Origin: Andreprevotia sp. IGB-42
Lineage (GTDB): Bacteria; Pseudomonadota; Gammaproteobacteria; Burkholderiales; Chitinibacteraceae
Reading direction: 5' to 3'
Assembly: GCF_009848685.1 (NCBI RefSeq)
Contig: NZ_WXTX01000001.1
Span: forward strand, 248,001-312,000
Length of the DNA stretch: 64,000 nucleotides
In this document: positions 43,507 through 52,957 of the stretch, piece by piece
Position numbering within the stretch: the first letter of the stretch is position 1
How the letters are laid out: every line of letters begins with the position of its first letter
The notes under the pieces: model-generated
Databases searched by the model: none
The model's input: only the letters and a program-made list of their open reading frames with translations
What the model was told of the DNA's origin: nothing
Position numbers and translations under genes: made by a program

Positions 43507-45261
43507 ATGGCCTACCAAGTACTTGCCCGCAAGTGGCGACCCAGAACCTTTGCCCAGCTCGTCGGGCAAGAACACGTGATCCGCGCACTGGCGAATGCCT
43601 TTGCCAGCGAACGGCTGCATCATGCCTACCTGCTGACCGGCACGCGCGGGGTGGGCAAGACCACCATCGCGCGCATCATGGCCAAGGCGCTCAACTGCGA
43701 AACCGGCATCACCGCAGCGCCGTGCGGCGTCTGTTCCGCCTGCACGCAGATCGATGCCGGCCGCTTTGTCGACCTGCTGGAGATCGATGCTGCGTCCAAC
43801 ACCGGCATCGACAATATCCGCGAGGTGCTGGACAACGCGCAGTACGCGCCCACCGCCGGGCGCTTCAAAGTGTACATCATCGACGAAGTGCACATGCTCT
43901 CCAAGAGCGCGTTCAATGCCATGCTCAAAACGCTGGAAGAACCGCCGGGCCACGTCAAATTCATCCTGGCCACCACCGATCCGCAAAAAGTGCCGATCAC
44001 CGTGCTCAGCCGCTGCCTGCAGTTCTCGTTGCGGCAGATGACGCCGCAACAGGTTGCCGGCCACCTGAACACCGTGCTGGATGCCGAGCAGATCACGTTC
44101 GAGCCCGCAGCGCTGCCGCTGCTGGGCCACGCCGCCAATGGCTCCATGCGCGATGCGCTGTCGCTGCTGGACCAGGCCATTGCCTATGGCGCCGGCAAGG
44201 TGGAGGAATCCGGCGTTCGCACCATGCTGGGCGCGGTGGACCAGAGCTACCTGTTCGATTTGCTGAACGCGCTGATTGCGCGTGACGGTACGGCACTGAT
44301 GGCTGCGGCCGATGCCATTGCCGGCCGTGGCTTGTCGTACGAAGCCGCACTGCACGAGCTGGCCCATTTGCTGCATCTGATTGCACTGGCGCAAACCGTG
44401 CCTGGCGCGCTGGCGGATGAACTGCCACAACGCGGCGATATCCTGACCGTTGCACAGGCGCTGGCGCCGGAAGATACCCAGCTGTTTTACCAGATCGCAT
44501 TGCATGGCCGCCGCGATCTGCCCCTGGCACCGGATGAGTACGCCGGCTTCACCATGACGCTGCTGCGCATGCTGGCCTTTGCGCCGACCGAAGCCGATCA
44601 ACTGGCAGCGCTGCCGCGCAGCACCCCTGCTGCTATCGTCACACCAGCCACCGCCGCACCGGTAGCCAGCACACAGGCATCCGCTGCAACTGCAGCCCCC
44701 ATACCTGCAGCACCTGCCGAAGCCCAGCCGCCCGCCGTGGAAGAGGTGCCACGCGCCTACGTACCTACCATCCCGGTGCAGATGCATACCGAGGCAGCGC
44801 CAGAGCCGGTCGCGCCACCTGCTCCACCGCCGGCGCCGGTAGAGGAGCTCGCACCCTGGCAGGAAGAAGACCCGGCCAGCCGCGTATTCGATGGTGACTG
44901 GCGTGCGCTGATCACACGCATCAAGCTGGGCCGTGCGGGCATGCTGGCGCAGCATGCCGAGCTGGTCAGTTACGAAACCGATGCGTTCGAACTGAAAGTG
45001 GCGGACGAACACAAAAACGTCGCCACCCGTGATTATCAGGATGCATTGCGCGAAGCGCTGAACGCCCATTTCGGCCGCACCATGCAGTTGAAGATCAGCC
45101 TGGATACCAGCACCGCCGATACGCCGGCCGCCCAGTTGCAACGCGAGCGACAGCAAAAGCAGGTAGAGGCCGAAGCCCATATCCAGGGCGACCCATTCGT
45201 GCAGACGCTGGTACGCGATTTTGGTGCCAGCATCCTGCCCGACTCGATCAAACCCGTTTAA
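43507..45261 (+). CDS. dnaX: DNA polymerase III subunit gamma/tau
   Basis: Clamp-loader ATPase of 584 aa. Domain I-II: ARKWRPRTFAQLVGQEHV, Walker A GTRGVGKTT (about 44-52), zinc cysteines in CGVCSAC, Walker B IIDEVHML and the sensor-type LATTDPQKVP. Then domain III, an Ala/Pro-rich linker (about 375-450) and a C-terminal tau domain (EDPASRVFDGDWRALI...DPFVQTLVRDFGASI). I see no A-rich slippery run like that of E. coli in the linker, so a frameshift-made gamma form is not supported. The start lies 61 bases from that of the divergent small gene. YbaB follows. Confidence 0.97.
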   Translation: MAYQVLARKWRPRTFAQLVGQEHVIRALANAFASERLHHAYLLTGTRGVGKTTIARIMAKALNCETGITAAPCGVCSACTQIDAGRFVDLLEIDAASNTGIDNIREVLDNAQYAPTAGRFKVYIIDEVHMLSKSAFNAMLKTLEEPPGHVKFILATTDPQKVPITVLSRCLQFSLRQMTPQQVAGHLNTVLDAEQITFEPAALPLLGHAANGSMRDALSLLDQAIAYGAGKVEESGVRTMLGAVDQSYLFDLLNALIARDGTALMAAADAIAGRGLSYEAALHELAHLLHLIALAQTVPGALADELPQRGDILTVAQALAPEDTQLFYQIALHGRRDLPLAPDEYAGFTMTLLRMLAFAPTEADQLAALPRSTPAAIVTPATAAPVASTQASAATAAPIPAAPAEAQPPAVEEVPRAYVPTIPVQMHTEAAPEPVAPPAPPPAPVEELAPWQEEDPASRVFDGDWRALITRIKLGRAGMLAQHAELVSYETDAFELKVADEHKNVATRDYQDALREALNAHFGRTMQLKISLDTSTADTPAAQLQRERQQKQVEAEAHIQGDPFVQTLVRDFGASILPDSIKPV

Positions 45262-45306
45262 ACCCACTGCCGGGCCAGCGCCCGGCTTGCAAACAAGGAG
45301 TTCACC

Positions 45307-45636
45307 ATGTTCAACAAAGGCGGCATTGGCCAGTTGATGCAGCAGGCGCAGAAAATGCAGGAAAACATGGCCAAGGCTCAGGAAGAGCTGGCCAAGGTCG
45401 AAGTCGAAGGCGTCGCTGGCGCAGGCATGGTCAAGATCGTGATGACCTGCAATCACTCGGTAAAGCGCGTTGCCATCGACGACTCGCTGCTGAGCGACGA
45501 TAAGGACATGCTCGAAGACCTGCTGGCCGCAGCATTCAACGATGCATCGCGCAAGGCGGAAGCCACCAGCCAGGAACGCATGAGCGGCATGACGGCCGGC
45601 CTGCCGCTGCCCCCGGGCTTCAAGCTGCCGTTCTGA
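45307..45636 (+). CDS. ebfC: YbaB/EbfC nucleoid-associated protein
   Basis: DNA-binding protein of 109 aa: [47 protein letters not shown] and [18 protein letters not shown], a nearly invariant pattern. It follows dnaX by 45 bases with AAGGAG upstream, the classical dnaX-ybaB-recR order. Confidence 0.96.
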   Translation: MFNKGGIGQLMQQAQKMQENMAKAQEELAKVEVEGVAGAGMVKIVMTCNHSVKRVAIDDSLLSDDKDMLEDLLAAAFNDASRKAEATSQERMSGMTAGLPLPPGFKLPF

Positions 45637-45680
45637 TCACGTTCGGGGGTAGCCTGGTAAGCCCCCGCTTCGTGGTCCGC

Positions 45681-45717
45681 AAGCCCTGCAACGAACCGTC
45701 CCGGCGCAGGGCTTTTT
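45681..45717 (+). terminator. Probable terminator between ebfC and recR
   Basis: AAGCCCTGC and GCAGGGCTT with a 16-base loop and TTTTT after the stem. It could reduce read-through from dnaX-ebfC into recR. Confidence 0.55.
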
Positions 45718-45747
45718 GCATTCAGTCACCGGATACCGCCACGCCCC

Positions 45748-46344
45748 ATGAAAGCCCCCTCCTCGCTCGAGCAACTGGTTCAGGCGCTCAAGGTATTGCC
45801 CGGCGTCGGCCCCAAGTCGGCCAGCCGCATGGCCTACCATCTGCTGCAGCGCGATCAGGCGGGTGCCGCCAACCTGGCGCATGCGATCGAATACGCGATC
45901 GCCACGCTGCGGCATTGCCGCAGCTGCAATACCTTTACCGAAGCCGAAGTGTGCGAGATCTGCGCAGATGAAGACCGCAACCGCCAGCAGCTGTGCGTGG
46001 TGGAAATGCCCACCGATCTGATGATGATCGAGCAGACGCTGGCTTACCACGGGCTGTACTTCGTGCTGATGGGCAGGCTGTCACCGCTTGATGGCATCGG
46101 CCCCAATGACATCGCGCTGTCGCGGCTGCTGGAGCGTGCGGTGGATGGCGAGGTGCAGGAAGTGGTGATCGCTACCAACTTCACCGTGGAGGGCGAAGCC
46201 ACCGCCCATTACCTGGCCGAGCTGTTGCGTACCCGCGGCCTGCAGGTCAGCCGTATTGCGCGCGGCCTGCCAGTGGGGGGCGAGCTGGAGCATGTCGATC
46301 CCGGCACGCTGGCGCAGGCACTGGTCGAGCGGCGCAAACTCTGA
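45748..46344 (+). CDS. recR: Recombination mediator protein RecR
   Basis: RecFOR-pathway protein of 198 aa. HhH region [17 protein letters not shown], zinc finger [16 protein letters not shown], Toprim core [16 protein letters not shown] and Walker-B-like [19 protein letters not shown]. Third gene after dnaX and ebfC. The ribosome site is weak. Confidence 0.96.
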   Translation: MKAPSSLEQLVQALKVLPGVGPKSASRMAYHLLQRDQAGAANLAHAIEYAIATLRHCRSCNTFTEAEVCEICADEDRNRQQLCVVEMPTDLMMIEQTLAYHGLYFVLMGRLSPLDGIGPNDIALSRLLERAVDGEVQEVVIATNFTVEGEATAHYLAELLRTRGLQVSRIARGLPVGGELEHVDPGTLAQALVERRKL

Positions 46345-46421
46345 GCGCCTGCACCTTTACCATCACCCAGGCGCTCCAGCGAGCCGACACATGGCAAGCC
46401 AACCGCCTTTCCGACGTGCAA

Positions 46422-47249
46422 TCACTCCACCAGTTGCACACCCACGGCAGCCCACGCTGGCACCCGGTTATGGAACGCGCCGGCAAAGGTACGATGCGCC
46501 TCCTTGTCGCTGAATGCCGCCTTCAGCAATGCCCTGTCCTGCGCATTGAGTGAACGGCGGGACAGATAGAACCCTTCATCCGGTGCCGACATCAACGGCA
46601 ACACGAAGATTTCTTCCGTCACGTACTGCAGGATCGCTTCGGTCATCGCCAACGGGCTGATCAGGATCACGCCGGCGCGACCCGCAGCCAGTTTTTTTGC
46701 CGCCGTATCAGGGTCTACCACCGTTTCCAGCCGTTGCTGGTTATCCAGTACGCTGACCAATCCAGCGTATTGCTCCCCGTATTCATAGCCACGCACGATA
46801 TTGACGGGAAAACTGCCGCTCAACTGGCTATCCGGCGCCAGCACATCACGCTGGCTGCGCAAGCCGATGGCGGCCACGATGGGTCGGGAAAAGACCACCA
46901 GCTCGCCAGCCTCGTCCCTTTCCGCGCTGCGAATGGCGGCCATCATCAGATCGGCTTCACCGCTCATGAACATCTTCCACGCACGAATGCGCGGCACCCG
47001 GATGAAATTGAACCGGCATTGCGTTTTACGGGCGATCACGTCCATCACCGCCATGTCGATCCCGCCCGGCGTGCCTTTCTCGCCCACGGTGACATAAATC
47101 CCCACCGGGCTGAGCGGCACGTTGATTGGCCGCGAGCAACGCGCGTGCACCACACCCGACCACCCGATCATCACACCCAGCCACAATGCGGCCCAGCATC
47201 GCTGCGGCCGACTGCAGCACATGCTGATGGCACGACTCATGAAGTTCAT
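46422..47249 (-). CDS. Periplasmic amino-acid-type solute-binding protein
   Basis: Family-3-like (PBPb) periplasmic binding protein of 275 aa with a signal peptide ending near VHA (about residue 36). It shows GEKGTPGGIDMAVMDVIARKTQCRFNFIRVP, the hallmark first lobe, and MSGEADLMMAAIRSAERDE. The start is set at ATG 47249, with GGAG 6 bases upstream; the frame is open to 47417. No permease or ATPase lies nearby, so it is an orphan receptor-like protein. Such orphans may serve signalling or share another transporter. Confidence 0.85.
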   Translation of the reverse strand: MNFMSRAISMCCSRPQRCWAALWLGVMIGWSGVVHARCSRPINVPLSPVGIYVTVGEKGTPGGIDMAVMDVIARKTQCRFNFIRVPRIRAWKMFMSGEADLMMAAIRSAERDEAGELVVFSRPIVAAIGLRSQRDVLAPDSQLSGSFPVNIVRGYEYGEQYAGLVSVLDNQQRLETVVDPDTAAKKLAAGRAGVILISPLAMTEAILQYVTEEIFVLPLMSAPDEGFYLSRRSLNAQDRALLKAAFSDKEAHRTFAGAFHNRVPAWAAVGVQLVE

Positions 47250-47389
47250 CGCATCTCCAAAGCCCAGTGTTCTGCAAGAAACCGGCGTGCTACGAATCAA
47301 TATAGCCAAGGGTGCGTTTTGACGACAACACTGCCGCATCCGCCCGGCGCATCGCAAGAACCGGCGTTTACCCACGAGACAGCAGTGAC

Positions 47390-47415
47390 AAAAAAAGCCC
47401 CGCATGGCGCGGGGC
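47390..47415 (-). terminator. Terminator of the sugar ABC transporter operon
   Basis: The minus strand reads GCCCCGC, GCCAT, GCGGGGC, then a run of T. It lies about 60 bases beyond the ATPase stop codon. Confidence 0.88.
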
Positions 47416-47477
47416 AAGTTGACTACTCACGAGGAAATCGTTGGCGGCGCATCTGGCGCCGCCGTTGAATCAGGCCA

Positions 47478-48569
47478 TCACGCCAGGCGGGCTTCGGTTT
47501 CCGCATCGAACAGCACGGCCTTGGAGACATCCGGCTGCAGGCGCACGGTTTCGCCGGGGCCCTTGGCATCGCGCGGGTGCAGCCGCGCGCAGACTTCCAC
47601 GCCATTGAGCTGCGTCAGCACCATGGTGTCCGGGCCGGTCGGTTCAGTCAGGTGTACCTTGCAGGCCAGGCTGTCGCCACTGTCGATCACCACGTCGAAT
47701 TGCTCTGGCCGGATGCCGAGGATCACCTTCTTGCCGACAGCGCCCACCAGCTTGGCAGCCTGCGGCAGCGCGATGAAACGGGCTTCGCCTTCGCTTTGCA
47801 GGCTCACGCCCAGCGCGCCGTTCTGCTCGGCCAGGTGGCAAGGAATGAAGTTCATCGATGGCGAACCGATGAAGCTCGCCACGAACAGGTTGGCCGGCTG
47901 CTCGTAGATGTCTTGCGGGCTGCCGAACTGCTGGATCACGCCATCCTTCATCACCGCGATCTTGTCGCCCAGCGTCATCGCTTCGATCTGGTCGTGCGTC
48001 ACATAAACAATGGTGGTTTTCAGGCGGTGATGCAGCTGCTTGATCTCGGTACGCATTTCCACGCGCAGCTTGGCATCGAGATTGGACAATGGCTCGTCGA
48101 ACAGGAACAGGATGGGATCGCGTGCCAGTGCACGGCCCATGGCCACGCGCTGGCGCTGGCCACCGGACAGCTGGCTGGGCTTGCGATCCAGCAGGTGATC
48201 CATCTGCAGCATCTTGGCCACGCGGGCAATGATCTCGTCCTGCTCTTTCTTGGGTACGCCACGCGTTTCCATGCCGAAGGCAATGTTCTGGCGCACGTTC
48301 ATGGTGGGATACAACGCGTAGCTCTGGAACACCATGGCGATATCGCGGTCCTTCGGCGCCACGTTGTTCACCATGCGCCCGCCGATATGCACTTCACCGG
48401 TCGAGGGGCTTTCCAGCCCGGCAATGATGTTCATCAGCGTGGATTTGCCGCAGCCGGACGGGCCGACCAGAATCAGAAACTGGCCGGATTCGATCTCGAT
48501 ATCGATGCCCTTCAGGATATGGGTATCACCGAAATTCTTGGTGACGTTCTTGATGGCGAGTGCGCCCAT
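47478..48569 (-). CDS. Sugar ABC transporter ATP-binding protein (MalK/UgpC type)
   Basis: Transport ATPase of 363 aa. Walker A GPSGCGKST (36-44), Q-loop VFQSYALYP, signature LSGGQRQR, Walker B FLFDEPLSNLDA and H-loop THD. The C-terminal TOBE region (about 235-360) is typical of carbohydrate importers. Last gene of the binding protein-permease-permease-ATPase operon, 10 bases after the second permease. Context with Entner-Doudoroff genes suggests glucose or a related sugar, like Pseudomonas GtsD. Confidence 0.95.
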   Translation of the reverse strand: MGALAIKNVTKNFGDTHILKGIDIEIESGQFLILVGPSGCGKSTLMNIIAGLESPSTGEVHIGGRMVNNVAPKDRDIAMVFQSYALYPTMNVRQNIAFGMETRGVPKKEQDEIIARVAKMLQMDHLLDRKPSQLSGGQRQRVAMGRALARDPILFLFDEPLSNLDAKLRVEMRTEIKQLHHRLKTTIVYVTHDQIEAMTLGDKIAVMKDGVIQQFGSPQDIYEQPANLFVASFIGSPSMNFIPCHLAEQNGALGVSLQSEGEARFIALPQAAKLVGAVGKKVILGIRPEQFDVVIDSGDSLACKVHLTEPTGPDTMVLTQLNGVEVCARLHPRDAKGPGETVRLQPDVSKAVLFDAETEARLA

Positions 48570-48579
48570 GTAATTCTCC

Positions 48580-49428
48580 TTAACCCTTGACCGCGCCGGC
48601 GGTCAGGCCGCGCACGAAATATTTGCCTGCGAATACATAGACGAGAATGGTCGGCAATGCGGCAATCAGCGCAGCGGACATATCCACGTTGTATTCCTTG
48701 ACCGAAGTGGATGTGTTGGCGAGGTTGTTCAGCCCCACGGTGATCGGTTTGCTGTCGCCGGCCGAGAACACCACGCCAAACAGGAAGTCGTTCCAGATCT
48801 GCGTGAACTGCCAGATCAGCACCACCATGATGATGGGGGTGGACATCGGGATGATGATGCGCAGGAAAATCCGCCAGAAGCCCGCGCCATCGAGGCGGGC
48901 CGCCTTGATCAGCTCATCCGGGATGCTCACGTAGTAGTTGCGGAAGAACAGCGTGGTCGATGCCAGGCCGTAGATCACGTGCACGGTCACCAAGCCGGCA
49001 ATCGAGTTGGCAATGCCGAACCAGCCCAGCGTCTGCGCCATCGGCAGCAGTACCACCTGGAACGGGATGAACACGCCGAACAGGATCAATGCAAACGTCA
49101 GCTCGGAACCGCGAAAGCGCCACTTGGAGAGCACGTAGCCATTCAGCGCGCCCAGCGTGGTGGAAATCAGCACCGCAGGGATAACCATGCGGATCGAGTT
49201 CCAGAAGAACGGCTGCAAGCCGCTGCAATCCACGCCGGTACATGCGCCGGACCATGCCTTGCCCCAAGCCTCGAACGAAATACCGGTCGGCAGCGACAAC
49301 AGGTTGCCGGCACGGATCTGATCCATCGTCTTGATGGACGTAATCACCATTACATACAGCGGCAGCAGGTAATACAGGGCTGCCACCAGCAGCGCTGCGT
49401 ACAGCGCACCACGCCAGAATTTAGGCAT
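48580..49428 (-). CDS. Sugar ABC transporter permease (MalG/GtsC-like)
   Basis: Inner-membrane permease of 282 aa with about six membrane segments and the EAA loop DELIKAARLDGAGFWRIFLRIIIP that docks the ATPase. It starts at ATG 49428 with GAGGAA upstream and overlaps the preceding permease by 8 bases, implying coupled translation. An unusual extracytoplasmic insert (SGACTGVDCSGLQPF) carries two cysteines. Confidence 0.93.
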   Translation of the reverse strand: MPKFWRGALYAALLVAALYYLLPLYVMVITSIKTMDQIRAGNLLSLPTGISFEAWGKAWSGACTGVDCSGLQPFFWNSIRMVIPAVLISTTLGALNGYVLSKWRFRGSELTFALILFGVFIPFQVVLLPMAQTLGWFGIANSIAGLVTVHVIYGLASTTLFFRNYYVSIPDELIKAARLDGAGFWRIFLRIIIPMSTPIIMVVLIWQFTQIWNDFLFGVVFSAGDSKPITVGLNNLANTSTSVKEYNVDMSAALIAALPTILVYVFAGKYFVRGLTAGAVKG

Positions 49429-50320
49429 TGCGGTTTCCTCGCAGCTCGGAATAAAGATAAGGCACAACGATGGCGGCAACAGTCATCAGCATCATGGTGG
49501 CGCTGGCAGCACCCAAGCCGGTCTGGCCGCGGGTGAAGGCCATCGAGTACATGAAGGTGGCCGGCACGTCGGACGCAAAGCCCGGGCCGCCACCAGTCAG
49601 CGCCATCACCAGGTCGAAGCTCTTGATGGCGATATGGCACAGGATCATCAGCGTGGAGAAGAACACCGGGCGCAGTGCCGGCAGGATGATCTTCCAGTAA
49701 ATGCGTGGCAACGATGCACCGTCGATCTGGGCCGCCTTGATGATGGATTCATCGATGCCGCGCAGGCCGGCCAGGAACAGCGCCATCACGAAGCCGGACG
49801 ATTGCCACATGGCGGCAATCACCACGGTGTAGATCGACATGTCGGTATTCACCAGCCAGTCGAAGGTGAAGTTGGCAAAGCCCCAGTCGTGCATGAGCTT
49901 TTCCAGGCCCAGGCCCGGGTTGAGCATCCATTTCCATGCGGTACCGGTCACGATGAACGACAGCGCCATCGGGTACAGGTAAATGGTGCGCAGCGCGCCT
50001 TCAGCGCGGATTTTCTGGTCGAGCAGGATGGCAAGGAAGATCCCTACTGCCATCGCGCCGCCAATGAACAGGCCACCGAAAATGAACAGGTTCTTCACGG
50101 CAACCCACCAGCGCTCGCTAGCAAACAGCGCCTGGTATTGAACGATGCCGGCCCATTCGAAATTGGGCAACAGGCGTGAACTGGTGAAGGACAGGTAGCC
50201 ATTCCAGGCGATGAAGCCGTAGACGAAGAAAATCGTCAGCAGGAACGACGGTGCCAAAACCAGCCGGGGCAACCAACGCTCCGCAAATCCGTAATGCGCG
50301 GACTGAGTTGGGTTAGACAT
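49421..50320 (-). CDS. Sugar ABC transporter permease (MalF/GtsB-like)
   Basis: Inner-membrane permease of 299 aa, about six membrane segments, with EAA loop DESIIKAAQIDGASLPRIYWKIILP. It carries TGTAWKWMLNPGLGLEK, typical of GtsB-like glucose permeases. It lies 132 bases downstream of the binding protein, long enough for an internal regulatory hairpin, and upstream of the second permease. Confidence 0.93.
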   Translation of the reverse strand: MSNPTQSAHYGFAERWLPRLVLAPSFLLTIFFVYGFIAWNGYLSFTSSRLLPNFEWAGIVQYQALFASERWWVAVKNLFIFGGLFIGGAMAVGIFLAILLDQKIRAEGALRTIYLYPMALSFIVTGTAWKWMLNPGLGLEKLMHDWGFANFTFDWLVNTDMSIYTVVIAAMWQSSGFVMALFLAGLRGIDESIIKAAQIDGASLPRIYWKIILPALRPVFFSTLMILCHIAIKSFDLVMALTGGGPGFASDVPATFMYSMAFTRGQTGLGAASATMMLMTVAAIVVPYLYSELRGNRNA

Positions 50321-50452
50321 GGCAGGGGTTCTCCGGGGACCGGGTTGATCTTGTTTTAGGTATGAGGGCGTCGTGACTGCCGCGGCGGTAAGCCACGGCA
50401 GTCCGACCTTCGCTGCCGCCCGGTCAGGCGGTGGCGAGCTGGCAGAGCCGTA

Positions 50453-51697
50453 TTACTTGGTCTTGGCTGCGGTCGCGAGCTTGTCGGCTGCAGACTTGGC
50501 AGTCATGTTGTCGTCGTTCCAGAACTGCGACACCACGTCGTAGATCGCGCCTTGCGTAGCCGAATGCATGGCCATGCCGTGGGCGAACGACGGCACCAGT
50601 GTGCCGGACTTGTTGTCTGCAGCGAAGTCCTTGGCCGATTGCTTGCCGCATTCGTCGAACTTGCTCATGTCAGCACCCAGGCGAACCGGGATCGAGCCCT
50701 TGTTCAGATTGAAGATTTCCTGGAATTGCGGGCTGACCAGCGTGGAAGCGAGGTCGTTCTGGCCCTTCACGGCATCCTTGTTGGCCAGTTTGAACATCGC
50801 GAAGCTGTCGATGTTGAAGGTGTAGGCGTTGGCGGTGCCCGGTGCGGCTACGCACAGGAAGTCCTTGCCCGGTACCTTGCCAGCGGCAAGGAACTCGCCC
50901 TTGGCCCAGTCACCCATGAACTGCATGGCAGCCTTGCCATTGATGACCATCGAGGTAGCCAGGTTCCATTCGCGACCGGCAGCATTCTTGTCGGTGAACG
51001 GTTTGATCTTCTTGTAGGTTTCCAGCACCTTGACCATGGTGGCGCTCTTGAGCGTGTTCTGGTCGAGGCTGATGAAGGCCTTCTTGTAGAAATCGACGCC
51101 GCCGACACCCAGTGCCACGGTTTCGAATACGGTGGAATCCTGCCATGGCTGGCCACCGTAGGCCACCGGCTGGATGCCGGCTTTCTGCAGCGCTTCTGCG
51201 GTCTTGAAGAATTCGTCCCAAGTGGTCGGTGCCTTGGCATTGACCTTCTTGAGCAGCTCCGGGTTCACCCACAGCCAGTTCACGCGGTGCACATTCACCG
51301 GTGCTGCCACGTAGTGGCCCTTGTACTTCATGGTGTCGATCACGACTTTGGGCAGAACCTTGTCCCAGCCATCGGCCTTGGCCACATCATCCAGCGAGGC
51401 CAGCACGCCTTCATCACCCCACTCCTGGATGGCCGGGCCCTTGATCTGTGCTGCTGCGGGCGGGTTGCCCGAAACCACGCGTGTCTTCAGCGCAGTCATC
51501 GCGTTTTCGCCAGCGCCACCAGCAACTGCGAAATCCTTCCACTTGTCGCCCTTGGCTTCGAGCATCTTCTTGAGCTCGCCAGCCGCTTTGGCTTCACCAC
51601 CGGATGTCCACCAGTGGAGTACTTCAACTTCAGCCGCGTTGGCTGCGAAAGCAACGGTCATAGCCGCTGCACAGAGCGTGATACGCAGGGTTTGCAT
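50453..51697 (-). CDS. Sugar ABC transporter substrate-binding protein (GtsA-like)
   Basis: Periplasmic sugar-binding protein of 414 aa. Signal peptide to about residue 21 (NAA). Mature start EVEVLHWWTSGGEAKA is the family hallmark of glucose/mannose binding proteins; later NVHRVNWLWVNPELL and FMGDWAKGEF. The start is at ATG 51697 with GGAGAAA upstream. First gene of the transporter operon, downstream of a porin gene on the same strand, as in Pseudomonas gts-oprB loci. Confidence 0.93.
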   Translation of the reverse strand: MQTLRITLCAAAMTVAFAANAAEVEVLHWWTSGGEAKAAGELKKMLEAKGDKWKDFAVAGGAGENAMTALKTRVVSGNPPAAAQIKGPAIQEWGDEGVLASLDDVAKADGWDKVLPKVVIDTMKYKGHYVAAPVNVHRVNWLWVNPELLKKVNAKAPTTWDEFFKTAEALQKAGIQPVAYGGQPWQDSTVFETVALGVGGVDFYKKAFISLDQNTLKSATMVKVLETYKKIKPFTDKNAAGREWNLATSMVINGKAAMQFMGDWAKGEFLAAGKVPGKDFLCVAAPGTANAYTFNIDSFAMFKLANKDAVKGQNDLASTLVSPQFQEIFNLNKGSIPVRLGADMSKFDECGKQSAKDFAADNKSGTLVPSFAHGMAMHSATQGAIYDVVSQFWNDDNMTAKSAADKLATAAKTK

Positions 51698-51806
51698 TTT
51701 CTCCGATCTCCTAGGCTCAGGCCGCCCCATGGCAGGGCCCGATGCACCACATTAGGCTATGAAACCTGCAGTAGAAATCAGGTAATCACCGGTCAGGGTG
51801 GCTACC

Positions 51807-51822
51807 TAAGGTGAAGACCTTA
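51807..51822. promoter_or_regulatory. Palindrome in the promoter region of the sugar transporter operon
   Basis: TAAGGT, GAAG, ACCTTA, a perfect inverted repeat about 110 bases upstream of the binding-protein start. Possible operator for a sugar-responsive regulator. Confidence 0.35.
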
Positions 51823-51856
51823 CGAAAATCGGAAGATTGAGCGTTATTCCGGCAAA

Positions 51857-51897
51857 TTGTGCACCAAACGCAACCTAAAACACCTTGAGGTGCACAA
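51857..51897 (-). terminator. Overlapping hairpins after porin 1
   Basis: A 9-base inverted repeat (TTGTGCACC/GGTGCACAA, 23-base loop) contains a compact hairpin CACCT/AGGTG at 51881-51892. On the minus strand the compact hairpin is followed by TTTT. The two structures exclude each other; weak terminator of porin 1. Confidence 0.35.
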
Positions 51898-51910
51898 AAA
51901 CGCAACAGGA

Positions 51911-52957
51911 TCAGAAGCCGGTCCAGGTGCCGATCAGCACGCGCGTCACGTTATCCTCGCCGCTGGCCATACTGAAGCCATCGATGCTGAAACCGTGCGC
52001 CGGTTGATCGTATTTCTGGTAGCGGGCCTGCAGAAAAGCGCTGGTATCTTTTGACAAGGTGTAATCCCACTGAAACGCCAGTTGGTCTATGTCGCTGCCG
52101 AAACTTCTGCCATTGAGTTCCGCCGCGTCCAGATGCTGGTACGACAGGGTCACCAGCTGCTTGCCAAAGCCATAACCCGCGCCGATCAGGTACTGGTTCA
52201 GCTTGACCTCGTCGGCGTGCAATTCCCACTTGTTGGTTTTGTAACCGGCACGCAAATTGAATGCGCCAAAACGCACCCGCGCCCCCAGGTGCGCCAGCGT
52301 ACTTCTGGCACCGGCAACGGCTACGTCCGTGGTGATCACCCCGTTGCCGACAATCGCGCTGGAGCCAACGATTGCATCCTCGTTGACCTGGTATCCCGCA
52401 TCGATATTGAACATCTCGCTGCCGTAGCCACCGCTGATGTCATAGCCATTGGTATTGAGGTTGTCGTCCTGCGAGCCCAGCTTGTATTGCGCTGCAAAGC
52501 TGAAACCACCCCACTTCGGAGAGAAGTAAGCGACGGTATCGCCCCAGTTCACCGCATAAGCGCCAATGTCAGCCCACAGGTTGCCGGAGCCCTTCACGCC
52601 ATACGGCCAGTCCATCTGCAGGTAGGTATTGGTCATTTGGTTACCAAACCGCAGTTCACCCCAGCTGCCCGCGTAACCGATCCAGGCTTCGCGCAGGCCG
52701 AACGAGTCAAAACGGTAGTCAGTCGCCACCTTCTGGGCTAGACGCCATTTCAGGGTATCGCCGGTATCCAGCTTGTCGCTGCCATCAAGGTTGATCACGA
52801 TGGCGATTTCTTCCAGCAGCTTGCCATCCCCATTCGGGGTGTTGTTGGTGCGGTAGAACAGATCCATTTCAGCAGAACCGTTGATGGCAACCTCGGCCAC
52901 GGCCGGCATCGCAACAGCGGCAGCCAGTGTGGCGACAAGCGAAATGCGTTTGAACAT
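51911..52957 (-). CDS. Outer-membrane porin, Neisseria-type (paralog 1)
   Basis: Beta-barrel porin of 348 aa with a signal peptide (to about 21, AVA) and repeated amphipathic strands; it ends in TRVLIGTWTGF with the C-terminal Phe needed for barrel assembly. Start at ATG 52957 with GGAG upstream. It is a close paralog of the porin at 53547-54599, differing mostly in loops and in a 12-residue region near residue 210. Placed next to the sugar transporter, it probably admits sugars, but the family also includes general porins. Confidence 0.9.
   Translation of the reverse strand: MFKRISLVATLAAAVAMPAVAEVAINGSAEMDLFYRTNNTPNGDGKLLEEIAIVINLDGSDKLDTGDTLKWRLAQKVATDYRFDSFGLREAWIGYAGSWGELRFGNQMTNTYLQMDWPYGVKGSGNLWADIGAYAVNWGDTVAYFSPKWGGFSFAAQYKLGSQDDNLNTNGYDISGGYGSEMFNIDAGYQVNEDAIVGSSAIVGNGVITTDVAVAGARSTLAHLGARVRFGAFNLRAGYKTNKWELHADEVKLNQYLIGAGYGFGKQLVTLSYQHLDAAELNGRSFGSDIDQLAFQWDYTLSKDTSAFLQARYQKYDQPAHGFSIDGFSMASGEDNVTRVLIGTWTGF

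Noticed and set aside
43507-45261. Frameshift-made gamma subunit from dnaX
   Set aside because: No A-rich slippery sequence was seen in the linker region.
43474-45456. Minus-strand frame of 660 codons opposite dnaX
   Set aside because: Shadow of dnaX; low-complexity Gln/Arg/Gly content.
45651-45680. GGGGG/CCCCC hairpin after ebfC
   Set aside because: No T tract and a large loop; the following hairpin at 45681-45717 is the better terminator.
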